A stretch of 64,000 nucleotides of DNA. Source: Ctenosaura bakeri. Its lineage: Eukaryota; Chordata; Lepidosauria; Squamata; Iguanidae. Shown piece by piece: positions 1-9,925 of the stretch. The notes under the pieces were generated by a model, which was not told the origin of the DNA, searched no databases, and worked only from the letters and a program-made list of their open reading frames with translations. Position 1 is the stretch's first letter; every line of letters starts with the position of its first letter. The stretch spans positions 186,001 to 250,000 of the forward strand of contig CAOLHI010001833.1 of the NCBI GenBank assembly GCA_948474755.1, given 5' to 3'. The translations under genes and the position numbers were made by a program.

Positions 1-535
1 TGCACTACAGTGGGTTTAAAAAAAAGAAGAAGAAAGAAACAGCCAAGGAGATTCCTCACAAGAGGGAAAATCTGTTATATCATGCTTTGGTGGGTCTCCA
101 CCTTTCTTATAAAGTGTGAAATAAAACCTGTGGAATTAATCTCTTCAGGTATTATGCACATGTTAAAGTGGTCATCTTGAATCGGCAGAATAATTAAGTA
201 TTACTAATTAATAAACGGAACAAAGTCATCCAAATCTAATGTGTAAAAGGTTTACTTGATTGCTCACCTCAGTTCCAGGATTTTTTTTTAAATCACAGAT
301 ACATTCATGCAAACACACTGTGTGAAGAAAGTATGCATCATATTTGGCTCATGCCACATTAATATAGGTGTCAGGATAGTGATGGATTGTGAACTGAATT
401 AACAGATCTTTGTTATGCTTAATTAACATTTGTTCCTATGGGATTTTTTCTGGCTTTTTTCTTAAGGGCATAGCATCCAATAATTCTGCCACAAATAATT
501 TTTTTTTCGTGTTTCCTACTTCACTGCTAGTGCCC
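1..535. other. AT-rich intergenic DNA, no feature
   Basis: AT-rich sequence with short A and T runs. I see no coding potential and no repeat family that I can name. Confidence 0.5.
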
Positions 536-539
536 TTAT

Positions 540-906
540 CAAATATATAAAAGTCAAAGTTTATCTCTTTATCTGTGTCAGGCGAAGACCTCATATGATT
601 GGCTGCCTAAGAAGATTCTATGGAGTCCTGGGGTTGAAGTTTAGGGAGGGGCCTTTAGAATTCTCAGCCAGAGAGCTCATGGGCCTCAGGCCAGCTGCTA
701 TGGAGATGAGGCCTAGTAGGAAGGAGGAGGTCAGTGTGTTTCCTCAGGAACCCAACCTCTGTATGTTAATAACTCTGAATGCAGATCAGATTGGGGAATA
801 CGGGGAAAAGTTACAGGTACTGGACAAGACAGTTTGGAGAATTAGAGACACAAGATATCACCTATTAGAAAATAAAATCCTGGGCAACACCGAGTATATA
901 TGTTAG
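540..906 (+). repeat. Duplicated segment, end of an upstream CYP8B array unit
   Basis: From about 540 the sequence matches 17050-17465 almost continuously. Shared landmarks are CTGTGTCAGG, a GAAG-CCTCATA stretch, GATTGGCTGCCTAAGAAG, TTAATAACTCTGAAT and GTTACAGGTACTGGACAAGA. Both copies contain the core of a family A MITE (600-690 here), so that MITE was present before the duplication. The 103-codon open frame at 595-906 is a by-product and its counterpart at 17 kb is not conserved as protein. Confidence 0.75.
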
Positions 907-2555
907 TCGTAAATAAAATAATCTTTGTGACCTGAGATAATCTGCATCCTAAAACAGTTCAATTCCAGTAAGGAAATATTTAGAGACCACAGTCTTACAT
1001 GCTTAGAAATATATTCTAATTCAGTCATGGAGAAACTGTCAGCACCACAATAAAGAACAGAGATTCTGCTAGGAAACTTGATGTGTAAGAAGCATGCACC
1101 TTGTTGCTCAGCAGGATCATTCTCCCAATACAGGCTTCCCCCATTTATCTGACAGGTTAGGGAACAGAACACTCTCTAAAAATGGAACTGATTTTAAAAA
1201 CAGAACCCATGTGCTGTGCTGTAGGCAGCACGAAGGACTTATGGGAGCTCGCTTGTTACCAACTGTGCTGTGCTCACAAAGTCTCGCAGACAGCACATTT
1301 TTGCCCCTCTCAGCTCACTTTGCAAGCAGCATATGCATGTGAGCAATTCCAAGTGAGTCTCGGCAGGCAAGAAGAACTGATGAAAGTGTGGAACCCCCCC
1401 CCTTGAATTGATGGAACTTGTCTTTAATTTGGAAGTGTCAAAAGAGTGAGTCATCAAATAACAGGATGTCAAAAGGTGGGACCATCCTGTACTCTACTGG
1501 GAGCATCACAATATTAGGAAACAAGGTGTTTCTGAAGAAGTGGAAGACAAGCCTGTTCCCTCTTCAACCCATGCATCATTCTTGCCAAAACAATAGCTGG
1601 TATATTTGTGGTGGCAATGGAAATTTGGCAACTCCAAGACATCCTAGTGGTTACACAAATAGGCATGTGGGCTGCATGTCACCTAGGGGACAAGTATTCT
1701 AGTTGGATGGAAGGCATGACAGGTGCATGATTAGATGTGACCATGTTATCTATATCACATCCCACAACAAACTGAGTTACAGGATACAAAAAAAAAATCA
1801 AGGAAAAGTTCAGTCTAAAACATTTTTGGTGACAGGTGACAAAAAGTGTCACTATCTGTATGGTGACAGAGTCAGAACTTGGAAAACTCTCTTTGGATCA
1901 TAGCTCCAGTTCCCTATGATTTTTTTCTCAGGTTGGCTTTGCCCTCCTTGTCATGCAATATTATGTTATGTACAGCCATGTGATGTCATATAGTATTTTG
2001 GATGTCTGTTACCATATGGTGCCCTGTAATTCATATACTTAATTAGATATTGTCTGCCACTTGGTGCCATGCACTACTTGGCTTGCTTTGCTTTGCTTTG
2101 TACTGTCAGGTGATGACAGAGATGTCTGGGGAAACGTGTGTGTTGAGAATGAGAGATGTGGCACGTATACACTAGGGTGTGAATTCGGACACACACTGGC
2201 AGTCAAGCCTACATGGTCAAATTCTTCACGAGGGCCATGAGAACAAGGAGAAGGGGAAACAAGCTTGGGAAATGGCATGGTGGTGCTTAGCAGACAAATA
2301 GGATCATTGTGTGGGCTAAATTCGAAATGTATTGCTATATAATATTGCAAAACCCTTCTTCTTTCAGTTCTAGCAACTTTTGCAATATGTGCTGCTGTTT
2401 TCTCTTTTGGTTACAGAGCTAAGGCTTTTCAAGAACTCTGAGTTCTTTTCTTAGAACTGGGGAATAACCAGCACATGACTGTTTCAGTCCTTTGTGAGGA
2501 AAGGTTATACTATCTGGCCATTTGATTTGGGGAAGAGAAGCAAATAAGGGTGGTA
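907..2555. other. Intergenic DNA, no gene recognised
   Basis: No exon, RNA gene or clear repeat family seen. Short open frames on both strands lack any recognisable domain. The stretch around 1930-2100 has locally repetitive wording (TATGTTATGT, CTTTGCTTTGCTTTG) but no organised repeat. Confidence 0.5.
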
Positions 2556-3085
2556 GATGTCATAGAATCATAGAATAACAGAATAATAGAGTTGGAAGAG
2601 ACTACAGGGCCATCTAGTCCAACTCCCTGCTATGCAGGAACACACATCAGAGCACTTCCAACAGATGACCATCCAGAACTCTGTTTAAAACCTCCAAAAA
2701 AGGAGATTCCACCACATCGAGAGGCAGCATATTCCACTGCCGGACAGCTCTGTCCATCAGGAAGTTCTTCCTGAGGTTCAGGTGGAATCTTATTTCCTGT
2801 AGTTTGAAGCCATTGCTCCTTGTCCTAGTTTCTGAAGCAGTGGAAAACAAGCCTGTTCCCTCTCCAATATGACAGCATTTCAGATATTTAAACATGGCTA
2901 TCGTGTCTCCTCATAACCCTCTCTTCTGCGGACTACACATACCCAGCTCGCTAAGCCACTCCACATAGGGCTTCATGGCCTCCAGACTCTTCACCATTTT
3001 GGTCACCCTCCTCTGGAGATGTTTCACCTTGTCAATATCCTTCTTGAAATGAGGTGCCCAGAACTGGACACAGTAGCCCTAGAAA
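2556..3085 (-). mobile_element. CR1 LINE 3' end
   Basis: Read on the minus strand this is the C-terminal part of CR1 ORF2 and the short 3' tail. The translation around 2647-2895 (-) carries the signature ETRTRSNGFKLQEIRFHLNL followed by RKNFL..RAVRQWNMLP, and the left edge is the typical CR1 ending of ATAGAATCATAGAAT copies. It runs on to the part equivalent to ..FQEGYLQG.. upstream (CCTCTGGAGATG at about 3010). It has frameshifts and is dead. Confidence 0.9.
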
Positions 3086-3700
3086 GGCAAAGGACAACCT
3101 AAAAGCTGTGTGAAAACCCCTGGTATGGTTTTGGTGACTCTCAGGAGCCCCTACCAGTCAACTTTTTGGGAGACATGGGGCCATTTTCATCATGTTTTTG
3201 CCTCAAGCCATTTTAGACCCAAGAAAGGCCTTTTAAACAACAGAATCTGCAGAAAGAGAGAGGAAGCTGTACAAGATTCTGGCCAATATCTGTATTACAT
3301 TGCCAACTTTTAGTTGAAGTGGACCATTTCTAAGAAGGCATAATGGTGCAAATACATGCCCCCAAAAATTATTTATTTTTGACCAACCGTCATTTTAGAG
3401 TCTAAACATTTTTAGATATTTAAGCCAGGACAGGATGGCCTGCATACTTAACAGACATCAAACAGTTATAAAATAATAATGATTTTGTTTTCCTTTTTTC
3501 TCTTCCTCACAGGAAATCAGGGAAGCTAAAAGTCTACTTTAAAAATACAAAATTAAAACAACAAATTACTGATATGTAAAACCACAAACTGAAAATACTT
3601 AAATTCTGAGCCTTAGATGATGTTTCTGACATTTCTGAGCCATAGATTAGAAACCTTTATAAAAATTATATTTTATCCATCTGTATATTATCCACATAGT
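3086..3700. other. Intergenic DNA, no gene recognised
   Basis: AT-rich, no domain-bearing frame and no clear repeat. The left part may be unmasked older CR1. Confidence 0.4.
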
Positions 3701-3714
3701 TGTGCACAATCATT

Positions 3715-3930
3715 TAATTGAAGTTGGAATAATTACTGATGATCATTATAAAGGAGGAAAAGATGAAAGCTATTTACTCACAGATTAAGGAACAGGAAGA
3801 ATTACTATTGTTGCCAATTCAGAAATAAAATGATTCCATCCTACCTGATTTGTAATTGAGCAAGTGCTTTATAAGGTGACCTGTAGACCTGTTGAATTAC
3901 CATTGTGTTTCGTTCAGCACCGCAGTCATC
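3715..3930 (+). promoter_or_regulatory. Relic promoter of a duplicated CYP8B copy
   Basis: This stretch aligns with 7890-8118 in front of the intact gene. Matching blocks include TAATTACT-ATGA, a TTGCCAA-TCAGAAAT block, the TATA element TTTATAAG (3868-3875), GACCTGTAGACCTGTT against GATCCGCAGACCTGTT, and CAGTCATCATGAATTTC over the start codon. The TATA to ATG distance is 63 bp here and 59 bp in the intact gene. It shows that the duplication carried the promoter, not a processed mRNA. Confidence 0.8.
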
Positions 3931-3987
3931 ATGAATTTCTGGGAGACTGTGCTTTGCACTTCCTTAGCCTCCCTCTTGGCCATCATA
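3931..3987 (+). pseudogene. Truncated CYP8B copy, first ~17 codons
   Basis: The start codon and the following MNFWETVLC-SLASLLA stretch match codons 1-17 of the intact CYP8B at 8119, with very few base differences. Homology ends abruptly at a TA dinucleotide (3986-3987), where a Tigger-type transposon begins. I find no CYP8B coding sequence on the far side of the insertion, so the body of the gene (P450 fold, ExxR, heme cysteine) is gone. The surviving promoter could still drive a short transcript, but no product is expected. The 115-codon frame at 3864-4211 that runs through this point is a chance fusion of gene and transposon. Confidence 0.85.
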
Positions 3988-4262
3988 CAGTCATCCCTCC
4001 ACATTCGCTGGGCTTAGGGGCACAGGACCCCTGTGAAAGTAGAAAAATCATGAATATCTCTAGGCTCTCTGAAACTATATTTAACACTCAAAAAAGTATG
4101 ATCATCATATTTAACCCACCATGGATTCCTTTGAGGCATCAGGGTTCCTTCCTGAGGCAGATGTTACCGTGGTTTCTAGTCTGGACTCAGAATATATTAG
4201 GTATCATTTGATATCAATAATTTGGCCTTCTTTACCCATTCCTCTCCACGTGCTTGCAAGGC
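3988..4262 (+). mobile_element. Tigger/pogo-type DNA transposon fragment
   Basis: Begins CAGTCATCCCTCCACATTCG right after a TA, which is the usual start of Tigger terminal repeats (CAGTC-TCCCTC--TATTCG), followed by the typical GGGGCACAGGACCCCTGTGAA. The right terminal repeat is not found, so it is truncated or rearranged. It interrupts the CYP8B relic. Confidence 0.7.
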
Positions 4263-4439
4263 CCTCAGACAAGCTTGCACACAGCCACGGCCGAAAATAG
4301 CTGAACCATTCAAAACCAATCCAGGCAGGCCAGTAATAGCCAGACCGCAGCTTTAGGAGACCTCCAGCCAAGTACTCTTTAAGATCACATTATGTATGCA
4401 CGCTGTTTACCAAAGACTCCCTGCCCCGAGCTGTCAGCT

Positions 4440-4720
4440 TGATGAGCCCAAACCTATTATAAATAGAAGTGAATTAAAATTCTATAGATTATTTAGTGTA
4501 TAGAAGCCTATGGTTCTTAAAGATTTGCAGTTTCATACATATTACTAAGATTCAAATGAATCAACTACGTGTCTAAATTTATCTCACCTCAACTAACCAT
4601 CTAAGCAGAATAATAAACAATGCTGGCCTTATTTTCCCTCTAACATCTGTACCCTACAACAACCCCACTCAATGTCTGGCTCCTGGGATAACCAACACCC
4701 ATTCCCATGGAGGGTCCTTT
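4440..4720 (+). repeat. Duplicated 3' flank of the array unit (copy 1, first part)
   Basis: Aligns with 16340-16570. Example: ATTATTTAGTGTATAGAAGC here against ATTATTCAGTGTACAGAAGC at about 16370, then TCTCACCTCAACTAACC against TCTCAATTCCACACTTACC, and CTGTACCCTACAACAACCCC against CTACACCTTACAACAACAAC. The duplicated sequence resumes at 6323 after a block of later insertions (4725-6290). Confidence 0.65.
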
Positions 4721-4724
4721 CACA

Positions 4725-4880
4725 GTACAGAATTATAGCACTATTACTCCACTTTATGCTGGTTCCATCTGATGGAATGCTGGAATTGGCAGTTTAGGGA
4801 AGAGCAGAATTCTCGGTCATAATTCTCAGCCAAATTGCTCTAGCACTACTTGAAACTACAACACCCAGGATTCCATGGGA
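4725..4880. mobile_element. Old family A foldback MITE
   Basis: Degenerate copy with TAGCACTATTACTCCACTTT on the left, GGCAGTTTAGGGA and TTCTCAGCC in the middle, and AACTACAACACCCAGGATTCCATGGGAT on the right arm. Terminal GGCC repeats are lost. Confidence 0.6.
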
Positions 4881-5023
4881 TTTGTGATAGATGATGATGC
4901 TGTGATTGAGGAGCAACTGATTGTGCAGGGGGCCGAGCCAGTGGCTGAGCAAGTAAACCTGCAAACATCCCTGCACTGGAAGGTCAAACAGAGACTGAGT
5001 TGCCCCGGCCAGCTCATGACAGA

Positions 5024-5203
5024 AGCCATTTCCGCACTAGACTGTTATAGCACTATTATTCCACTTTCAACATCCTATGGAATCCTGGGGTTTGCAGTTT
5101 CGAGAGGGGCCAGCCAGCCCCTCCCAGAGCTGCAAACACCAGGATTCCATAGGATGTTGAAAGTGAAATAATAGTGCTATAACAATCTAGTGCAGAAATG
5201 GCC
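5024..5203. mobile_element. Family A foldback MITE, complete
   Basis: Long inverted repeat with arms of about 80 bp meeting near 5110. Left end GCCATTTCCGCACTAGACTG, right end its reverse complement with few changes. Flanked by a 3-bp duplication AGA (5021-5023 and 5204-5206). Non-coding. Confidence 0.9.
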
Positions 5204-5206
5204 AGA

Positions 5207-5634
5207 GAGGGAACCAGCAGTGACGCAGAGGAGTTGCAGCCAGCTGTGCCCATCAGCCATCAATCACGTAGAAGGCTGAAACAGGCTGCTCAGAGGGAGG
5301 CTGCTTGGACTAGGCTGAGGAAACATTAACAAGCAGCACCTGCTCATGGGGGCTATTTAAGTCTGCCGGCGTGGCTGCTCCTTGCTTGCAGCAAATTATT
5401 AGCAAGCCCTCACAACCTTTGTGTCTCCTGCTCCCTGAAACCCTCTGGACGGATCTCTGCCTCCTGAACCTTTGGACTGGACCTTGACCTGGCTCGGCTT
5501 GTGCTTTCCTGGTGTTTGGTATATTGGGACTCCCCAAGTGTTCCTGACCTCTCTCTTCCCTTGTTGGCTGTGGCCCGGCAGGGAGAAATTCCTGATAGGA
5601 TTCCACCTTGTCATGGAATCAAAGTACTATAATT
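5207..5634 (+). other. Unassigned, possibly an LTR fragment
   Basis: A TATTTAAG element (about 5353) followed by CT-rich sequence with GGACCTTGACC and GGCTCGGCTTGTG gives the feel of a Ty3-type LTR of the sort found in reptiles, but no boundaries, primer binding site or internal region were found. Confidence 0.25.
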
Positions 5635-6290
5635 GTAGAATCATAGAATCTTAGGTCCTTTCCTCAGCTTACCTTTTTTCGGCGCTGGGGTGCAGGGATC
5701 ACGCAAGCAGCCTCCAGCAAGAGACTCTTGTGTCCCCGCTGCTTCAGCTCCGCACGAGCTGTCTGCTCCCAAGCAGATAGTGTGAGAGCCCCGCCTCTTC
5801 TTTCTGCAGCGCAGCCTGGGAGTTTCCCAGGCTGTGCTGGGGCAGGAAGCGTGACCGCCATGGCTCCAGAGGCTCCGCATGCATGGCAAGTGCACGTAGG
5901 GCCCTGGAGCAATGTGCGATTGTGCATGATTGCCGAAAATGAAAAAGTGCACGAGCGGCACCTGTCCTATCCTGGAGCATTGCGCAATTGTGAGTGCGTC
6001 GTGCAGATCACTCCTCACAATTGCGCAATGCTCCAGGCGCCCTTTTGCATGGCAAATGCTGTGCAAAAAGGGCCATAGAGTTGGAAGAGACCACATGGGC
6101 CATCTACTCCAACCCCTGCTGTGCAAAAATACATAATCAAAGCACTCCTGTCAGATGGCTATCCATAAGGAAGTTCTTCCTAATGTTTAGTGGAATCTCT
6201 TCTTCTGTTGTTTGAATCCATTCTTCCATGTTGTAGCCTCTGGAGCAGCAGAAAACAAGCTTGCCCCATCTTCCATCTTGTGCAGTGCAA
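5635..6290 (-). mobile_element. CR1 LINE 3' end, split by a MITE
   Basis: Minus-strand CR1 tail. The ATAGAATC terminal repeat lies at 5638-5650 and the element continues at 6075-6290 with TAGAGTTGGAAGAGACC, the AAGAACTTCC region and the CTGCTGCTCCAGAG region in reverse complement. The gap is the family B MITE at 5654-6074. Confidence 0.85.
5654..6074. mobile_element. Family B GC-rich MITE inside CR1
   Basis: Starts GGTCCTTTCCTCAGC and ends GTGCAAAAAGGGCC. Interior carries the family B landmarks: a GCAGCCTGGGA-TTTCCCAGGCTG palindrome, the TGCCGAAAATGAAAAAGTGC hinge and repeated GGAGCAT-GCGCAATTGTGAG. Flanking triplets are TTA and ATA (2 of 3 match). Several 70-160 codon frames here are CpG-rich noise. 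Confidence 0.85.
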
Positions 6291-6322
6291 AAGGGCCCTG
6301 AGTCTCTCAGTTGTCATCTCAG

Positions 6323-6485
6323 AGCTTCCAAAAGCTCCCTTTCAAATTCCCAACCAATCATTAGTCACTTCCAACATCCCAAGCACACTCTCTCAACAGG
6401 ACACAGTACTGTGTAGTATACATGCTTCCACATTCCCTCTGTACAGCATCTCAAAACATAATACTTTACATAAAACTACAGCCCA
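6323..6485 (+). repeat. Duplicated 3' flank of the array unit (copy 1, second part)
   Basis: Aligns with 16628-16790: TCCAAAAGCTCCC against TTCAAAAGCTCCC, CCAACCAATCATTAGTCACT against CTAGCCGATCACCACTCAGA, CATCTCAAAACATAATACTT against TATCACAACATTGAATACCT, and ACATAAAAC against CTATAAAAT. Confidence 0.65.
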
Positions 6486-6506
6486 GTATTCTGAATCAGC
6501 AACTTA

Positions 6507-6575
6507 GGCCATTTCCACATTAGACTTTCAACATCCTATGAAATCCTGGAGTTTGCAGTTTAGGGAGGGTTTGAA
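6507..6575. mobile_element. Family A MITE, left part only
   Basis: GGCCATTTCCACATTAGACT, then CTTTCAACATCCTATG and CAGTTTAGGGAGGG. An internal deletion has removed the TTATAGTGCTATTATTCCA block and the right arm is missing. Confidence 0.75.
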
Positions 6576-7130
6576 GTTTGAAGCTGTTTTGTCTTCATCT
6601 GATAATTTATATGCTCGGCGATGACCTATCTGAATTAAGCAATGACATAAATAGGTCACCTTTTATTTATTTCTGCGCACAGGTCTTTGACTCACATACA
6701 GGACTCATTTCCTTTTACTTGGCACTTTACCACAGGGGCAGTCTGCATGCTCAGGTTTTTCTTGGATGATTAATAGGTTGCTTTATTATGTGGTGTGAGT
6801 TTCTGGAGATGGATCTGATAAGGTTTTATTGCTTCCAGTGCCCAATTTTCCAGGAACACTTTTACTCCCTTCAAGTGGACTCCTTAAAGGTTACAGGCCT
6901 TTTGTCCACCATGGCTTATCGCAACATGAGGTCTCCTGTTGCTACATGACTGGGGATTTTACTGGCCTGATCTGGCCTGATCTGGTTCTTTCGATTGTAT
7001 GACTGTTATTGCCTACGTGCACATTCGAGTGACCTCTCTGGTGGGTTAGATTAATTTTATATCAAAGTTGTAGACCCCGGGACAGGCTTTTGCAAGGGGA
7101 CAAAAAAACCTCTACATTATGCTGGCTCTC
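6576..7130. other. Intergenic DNA, no feature
   Basis: No coding potential or repeat that I can name. A short doubled phrase TGGCCTGATC occurs at about 6965-6985. Confidence 0.4.
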
Positions 7131-7880
7131 TGTCTGTCCTTCTGGCCATGTTTTAGTTTAGGTTTGTTCCCCACCCCCCTGCTTTTAGGTTCTATAGTTT
7201 TTTTATGTTTTCCGTTGAGGTAGTTGTTGTATGTCTTGTTTGGTTTTTTTTTTGTATTTGAACTTTCTGTTTAAAAAGTAATAATAACTGTCTCCTACTT
7301 TTCCGAGTGATGCACAACAGCAAGGTGGGGTGGGAGGACAGCAGCAAAAATGACCTCTATCAGGAGGAAGGAGTGCCCTATTGTTTCCTGAGTAGCTACA
7401 GACCCAGCAATGAAACCTTTCTTTTTTGATGGACACGGCATTTGCTGCCATTTCCCGCTGCCAACTTCCCAGTCCCTGGGGCCACTTTCCATTCTTGGTA
7501 AAAATCAGGACTACCCCAGTCCCTGAGTTTTCAGGACCAAAACCTGAGCCTTGCAGGTTGTAACAAGGGGTATCCCAGGTGACATCATTAATTCTGATAC
7601 ACTGAAAATCAATCACAGCTGCACAAGACTATGCCATGCTTTTTAAAACAGTGGGAAGAATGATACACACAGACACTTCTCTAAGGCAGTGGTTTTCCCC
7701 TCCCACTCCTGCCTAAGGACTGGGGAAGGTGGTCAAGACCCTAAGACTTGGGGCTAGTCCCTGAGATCTGGACACCATCCACCTCCAGCCGCTCTTTCTT
7801 GTTCCTATGCTGGCTTGTCACACTGGTGAAGTGGCTTGTCTCCTACATATTCAGCAGCCTTTTCTGTTCCCAAAGATTTC
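7130..7880 (+). repeat. Upstream flank of CYP8B, duplicated at 10920-11640
   Basis: Close match over most of its length to 10920-11640. Shared blocks include TTTCCGAGTGATGCA / TTTCCAAGTGATGCA, GGACAGCAG--AAAATGACCT, AGGAGTGCCCT, TAGCTACA-A-CCAGCAA, GGACACGG-ATTTG-TGCCATTT, TTTCA-GACCAAAACCTGA and CTAAGGACTGG--AAG-T-GTCAAGACCCTAAG. The other copy has a (TTTC)n expansion where this one has CTTTCTTTTTTG. The block ends about 240 bp before the gene start. Confidence 0.85.
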
Positions 7881-8118
7881 TGCTTAGTTTAAACACATAA
7901 TTACTAATGACTAATGAGTCATCTCAGAAACATGTTAGTAATAAACCTGAGACCTAAATGATATGTTATTGACAGGCAAAGATAAAATACAACTACCTTT
8001 GCCAAGTCAGAAATCACATGAGTTTAAGCCTGTCCTTCACCTCAGGGTTGTTATCTTGCTTTATAAGTAGATCCGCAGACCTGTTTTCCCTTACAAGCCA
8101 TCCAGCACTCTAGTCATC
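7881..8118 (+). promoter_or_regulatory. CYP8B proximal promoter and 5' leader
   Basis: Region immediately upstream of the start codon that is also retained in the relic at 3715-3930. It includes GGCAAAGAT (about 7975) and CCTTTGCCA (about 7996), which resemble HNF4-type half sites; HNF4 is a known regulator of mammalian CYP8B1, but assigning these sites is inference. The TTGCCAA-TCAGAAAT block is shared with the relic. Confidence 0.55.
8060..8067 (+). promoter_or_regulatory. TATA box of CYP8B
   Basis: TTTATAAG, 59 bp before the ATG at 8119, giving a predicted 5' leader of about 25-30 bases. The same octamer stands 63 bp before the ATG of the relic at 3931. Confidence 0.7.
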
Positions 8119-9672
8119 ATGAATTTCTGGGAGACTGTGCTTTGTGCTTCCTTAGCCTCCCTCTTGGCTGCCTTACTTGGTGGCCTCTATATGATAGGGG
8201 CATTTCGCAAGAGGAAACCCAAAGAACCTCCATTGGACAAAGGCTTCGTTCCATGGCTCGGGCATTGGATAAGTTTCAAGAAAAGCCCCACAGCTCTTTT
8301 GGAAGGGATGCAGAAGAAACATGGAGATATTTTCACATGTTTGGTTGGTGGCAACTACGTAAATGTTGTGCTTGATCCTTGCATTTATGACATGCTAACA
8401 AAGGAATCAGAAGACAAACTAGATATTTTCAAGTTTAGATCAAAGATTATTTTAAATACGTTTGGGTCTGTAGCACTGGAAGGTCATCACAAACTTGTGA
8501 GAAGGAATATGAAGCATCTCATGGGTAAGAATCTGGCTGTCTTGAAAAAGAGGTTCATGGAGAAGTTGTCAACCCTAACGCTGCACAGCCAACATTCCAG
8601 AGAAGGGGAAAGATCCTGGAAGGAGGATGGACTCTTTCATTTCATTTATAGAATCATCTTCCAGGCAGCTTTTCTGACTTTGTTTGGCAATAAGACAGGC
8701 AGGGTTGTAGAGAACAATGAAGATGACAAGGAGAGTGAAGTCATGCCCTTTGGGGAAATGTTTGAAAATTTTCTGAAATTTGACCATTTTTATCCCCAAA
8801 TGGCCACTGGCATGCTGAATCCTGTAGAGAGAAAGGAAACAGAGAGACTGAGGGACATCTTCTGGAACATTCTGTCAGTAGAAAAGTTATTTCAGAATGA
8901 GAACATCAGCGGTTGGATCGTTGAGCAGGATAGACAACTGGCTGAGATTGGACTGAGTGAAAGCATGAGGACAAGAGCCATGTTTCTTTTTCTCTGGCTA
9001 TCTCAAACTAACAGTAGTCCAGCTGTTTTCTGGCTTCTTGCACATCTTTTGAAACATCCAGAAGCAAGGAAGGTGGTGAGGGATGAAGTGGACAGAGCAC
9101 TAAGAGAAGCTGGTCACGAAGTAAAGCCAGGTAGCCCTTTTGTCCGTGTGATCTTGGATACAATAAAGACTCCTCTACTCGACAGTACAATACAGGAAAC
9201 TCTGCGCTTAAGAGTAACTGGCTTTCTTTTCAGAAGTGTGATGCAGGATACAGATATTAAGATGGCAGATGGAAGAGAGTATGTTCTGCGGAAAGGAGAC
9301 GGTCTGCTTCTTTTCCCCTTCCTTTCCCTGCACATGGATCCAGAAATCCACCCTGATCCTCACACCTTCAAGTATGACAGATTTGTGAAGCCAGATGGCA
9401 CGAAAAGAGAATTCTATAAGAATGGGAAAAAGCTGAGGCACTGCATGATGCCCTTTGGGGCCGGGCATTCCATGTGTCCTGGGCGATTCTTTGCCATTAG
9501 TGAGATGAAGATCTTTGCCATCCACATGCTCACCTACTTCGACATGGAATTTGTTAATCCAGAAGAAGAAATACCTCCAGTAGACGAAAGTGGTTACGGG
9601 TTTGGAACTCTTAAGCCCTCCCATGATATTCAGTTTAAGTATCGGCTGCGATTTGAAACCTGGCTTTCATAG
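8119..9672 (+). CDS. CYP8B1: CYP8B sterol 12-alpha-hydroxylase, intronless
   Basis: A single 517-codon open frame ending in TAG. CYP8B1 is a heme-thiolate monooxygenase of the liver endoplasmic reticulum. It adds the 12-alpha hydroxyl to 7-alpha-hydroxy-4-cholesten-3-one, sending bile acid synthesis to cholic rather than chenodeoxycholic acid. The gene is intronless in vertebrates, which fits. Seen here: N-terminal membrane anchor (about residues 5-28) followed by a basic RKRKPKEPPLDKG hinge; an I-helix with SQTNSSP (295-301) in place of the usual A/G-G-x-D/E-T; K-helix ETLR (360-363); FKYDRF of the PERF region; heme loop FGAGHSMCPG with the ligand Cys453; and a C-terminal GFGTLKPSHD block typical of CYP8B. 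Length is slightly above the roughly 500 residues of mammalian CYP8B1. The start follows a TATA box and is conserved in the nearby relic. No stop, frameshift or missing key residue. CYP8A and CYP7 are the closest alternatives but have introns. Confidence 0.95.
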   Translation: MNFWETVLCASLASLLAALLGGLYMIGAFRKRKPKEPPLDKGFVPWLGHWISFKKSPTALLEGMQKKHGDIFTCLVGGNYVNVVLDPCIYDMLTKESEDKLDIFKFRSKIILNTFGSVALEGHHKLVRRNMKHLMGKNLAVLKKRFMEKLSTLTLHSQHSREGERSWKEDGLFHFIYRIIFQAAFLTLFGNKTGRVVENNEDDKESEVMPFGEMFENFLKFDHFYPQMATGMLNPVERKETERLRDIFWNILSVEKLFQNENISGWIVEQDRQLAEIGLSESMRTRAMFLFLWLSQTNSSPAVFWLLAHLLKHPEARKVVRDEVDRALREAGHEVKPGSPFVRVILDTIKTPLLDSTIQETLRLRVTGFLFRSVMQDTDIKMADGREYVLRKGDGLLLFPFLSLHMDPEIHPDPHTFKYDRFVKPDGTKREFYKNGKKLRHCMMPFGAGHSMCPGRFFAISEMKIFAIHMLTYFDMEFVNPEEEIPPVDESGYGFGTLKPSHDIQFKYRLRFETWLS

Positions 9673-9925
9673 CCATCCTAAAATTTAGACGGCAATTATT
9701 CATTCTGTTAAATCCTGGGTGGGGGAATATGGAGTAAGTGGTTCAGTTAAAATATCCAATCATATTCTAAGATGTATCTTGGGAATGTGGGGTTTATTAT
9801 TTTTTTTAAGGCCAAGATCCAGCAGAATGGAGATGTAATTGCCAAGGTTCAAGTACACCCCTAGATTAAGTTGCTCAGCAAGAGGACCACAAGTTTTCAA
9901 AACCTGAGCAGACACTCTCTGCTAT
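9673..9925 (+). other. CYP8B 3' flank
   Basis: Probable 3' untranslated sequence. I see no clear AATAAA before the MITE at 9926, so the poly(A) site lies further down or uses a variant signal. Confidence 0.4.

Noticed and set aside
3864..4211. 115-codon frame as a functional short CYP8B
   Set aside because: Only 17 codons are CYP8B; the rest is Tigger sequence, and no heme-binding region exists.
5207..5634. Firm call of a Ty3-type LTR
   Set aside because: Only a TATA-like element and general wording; no terminal inverted dinucleotides, primer site or second copy.
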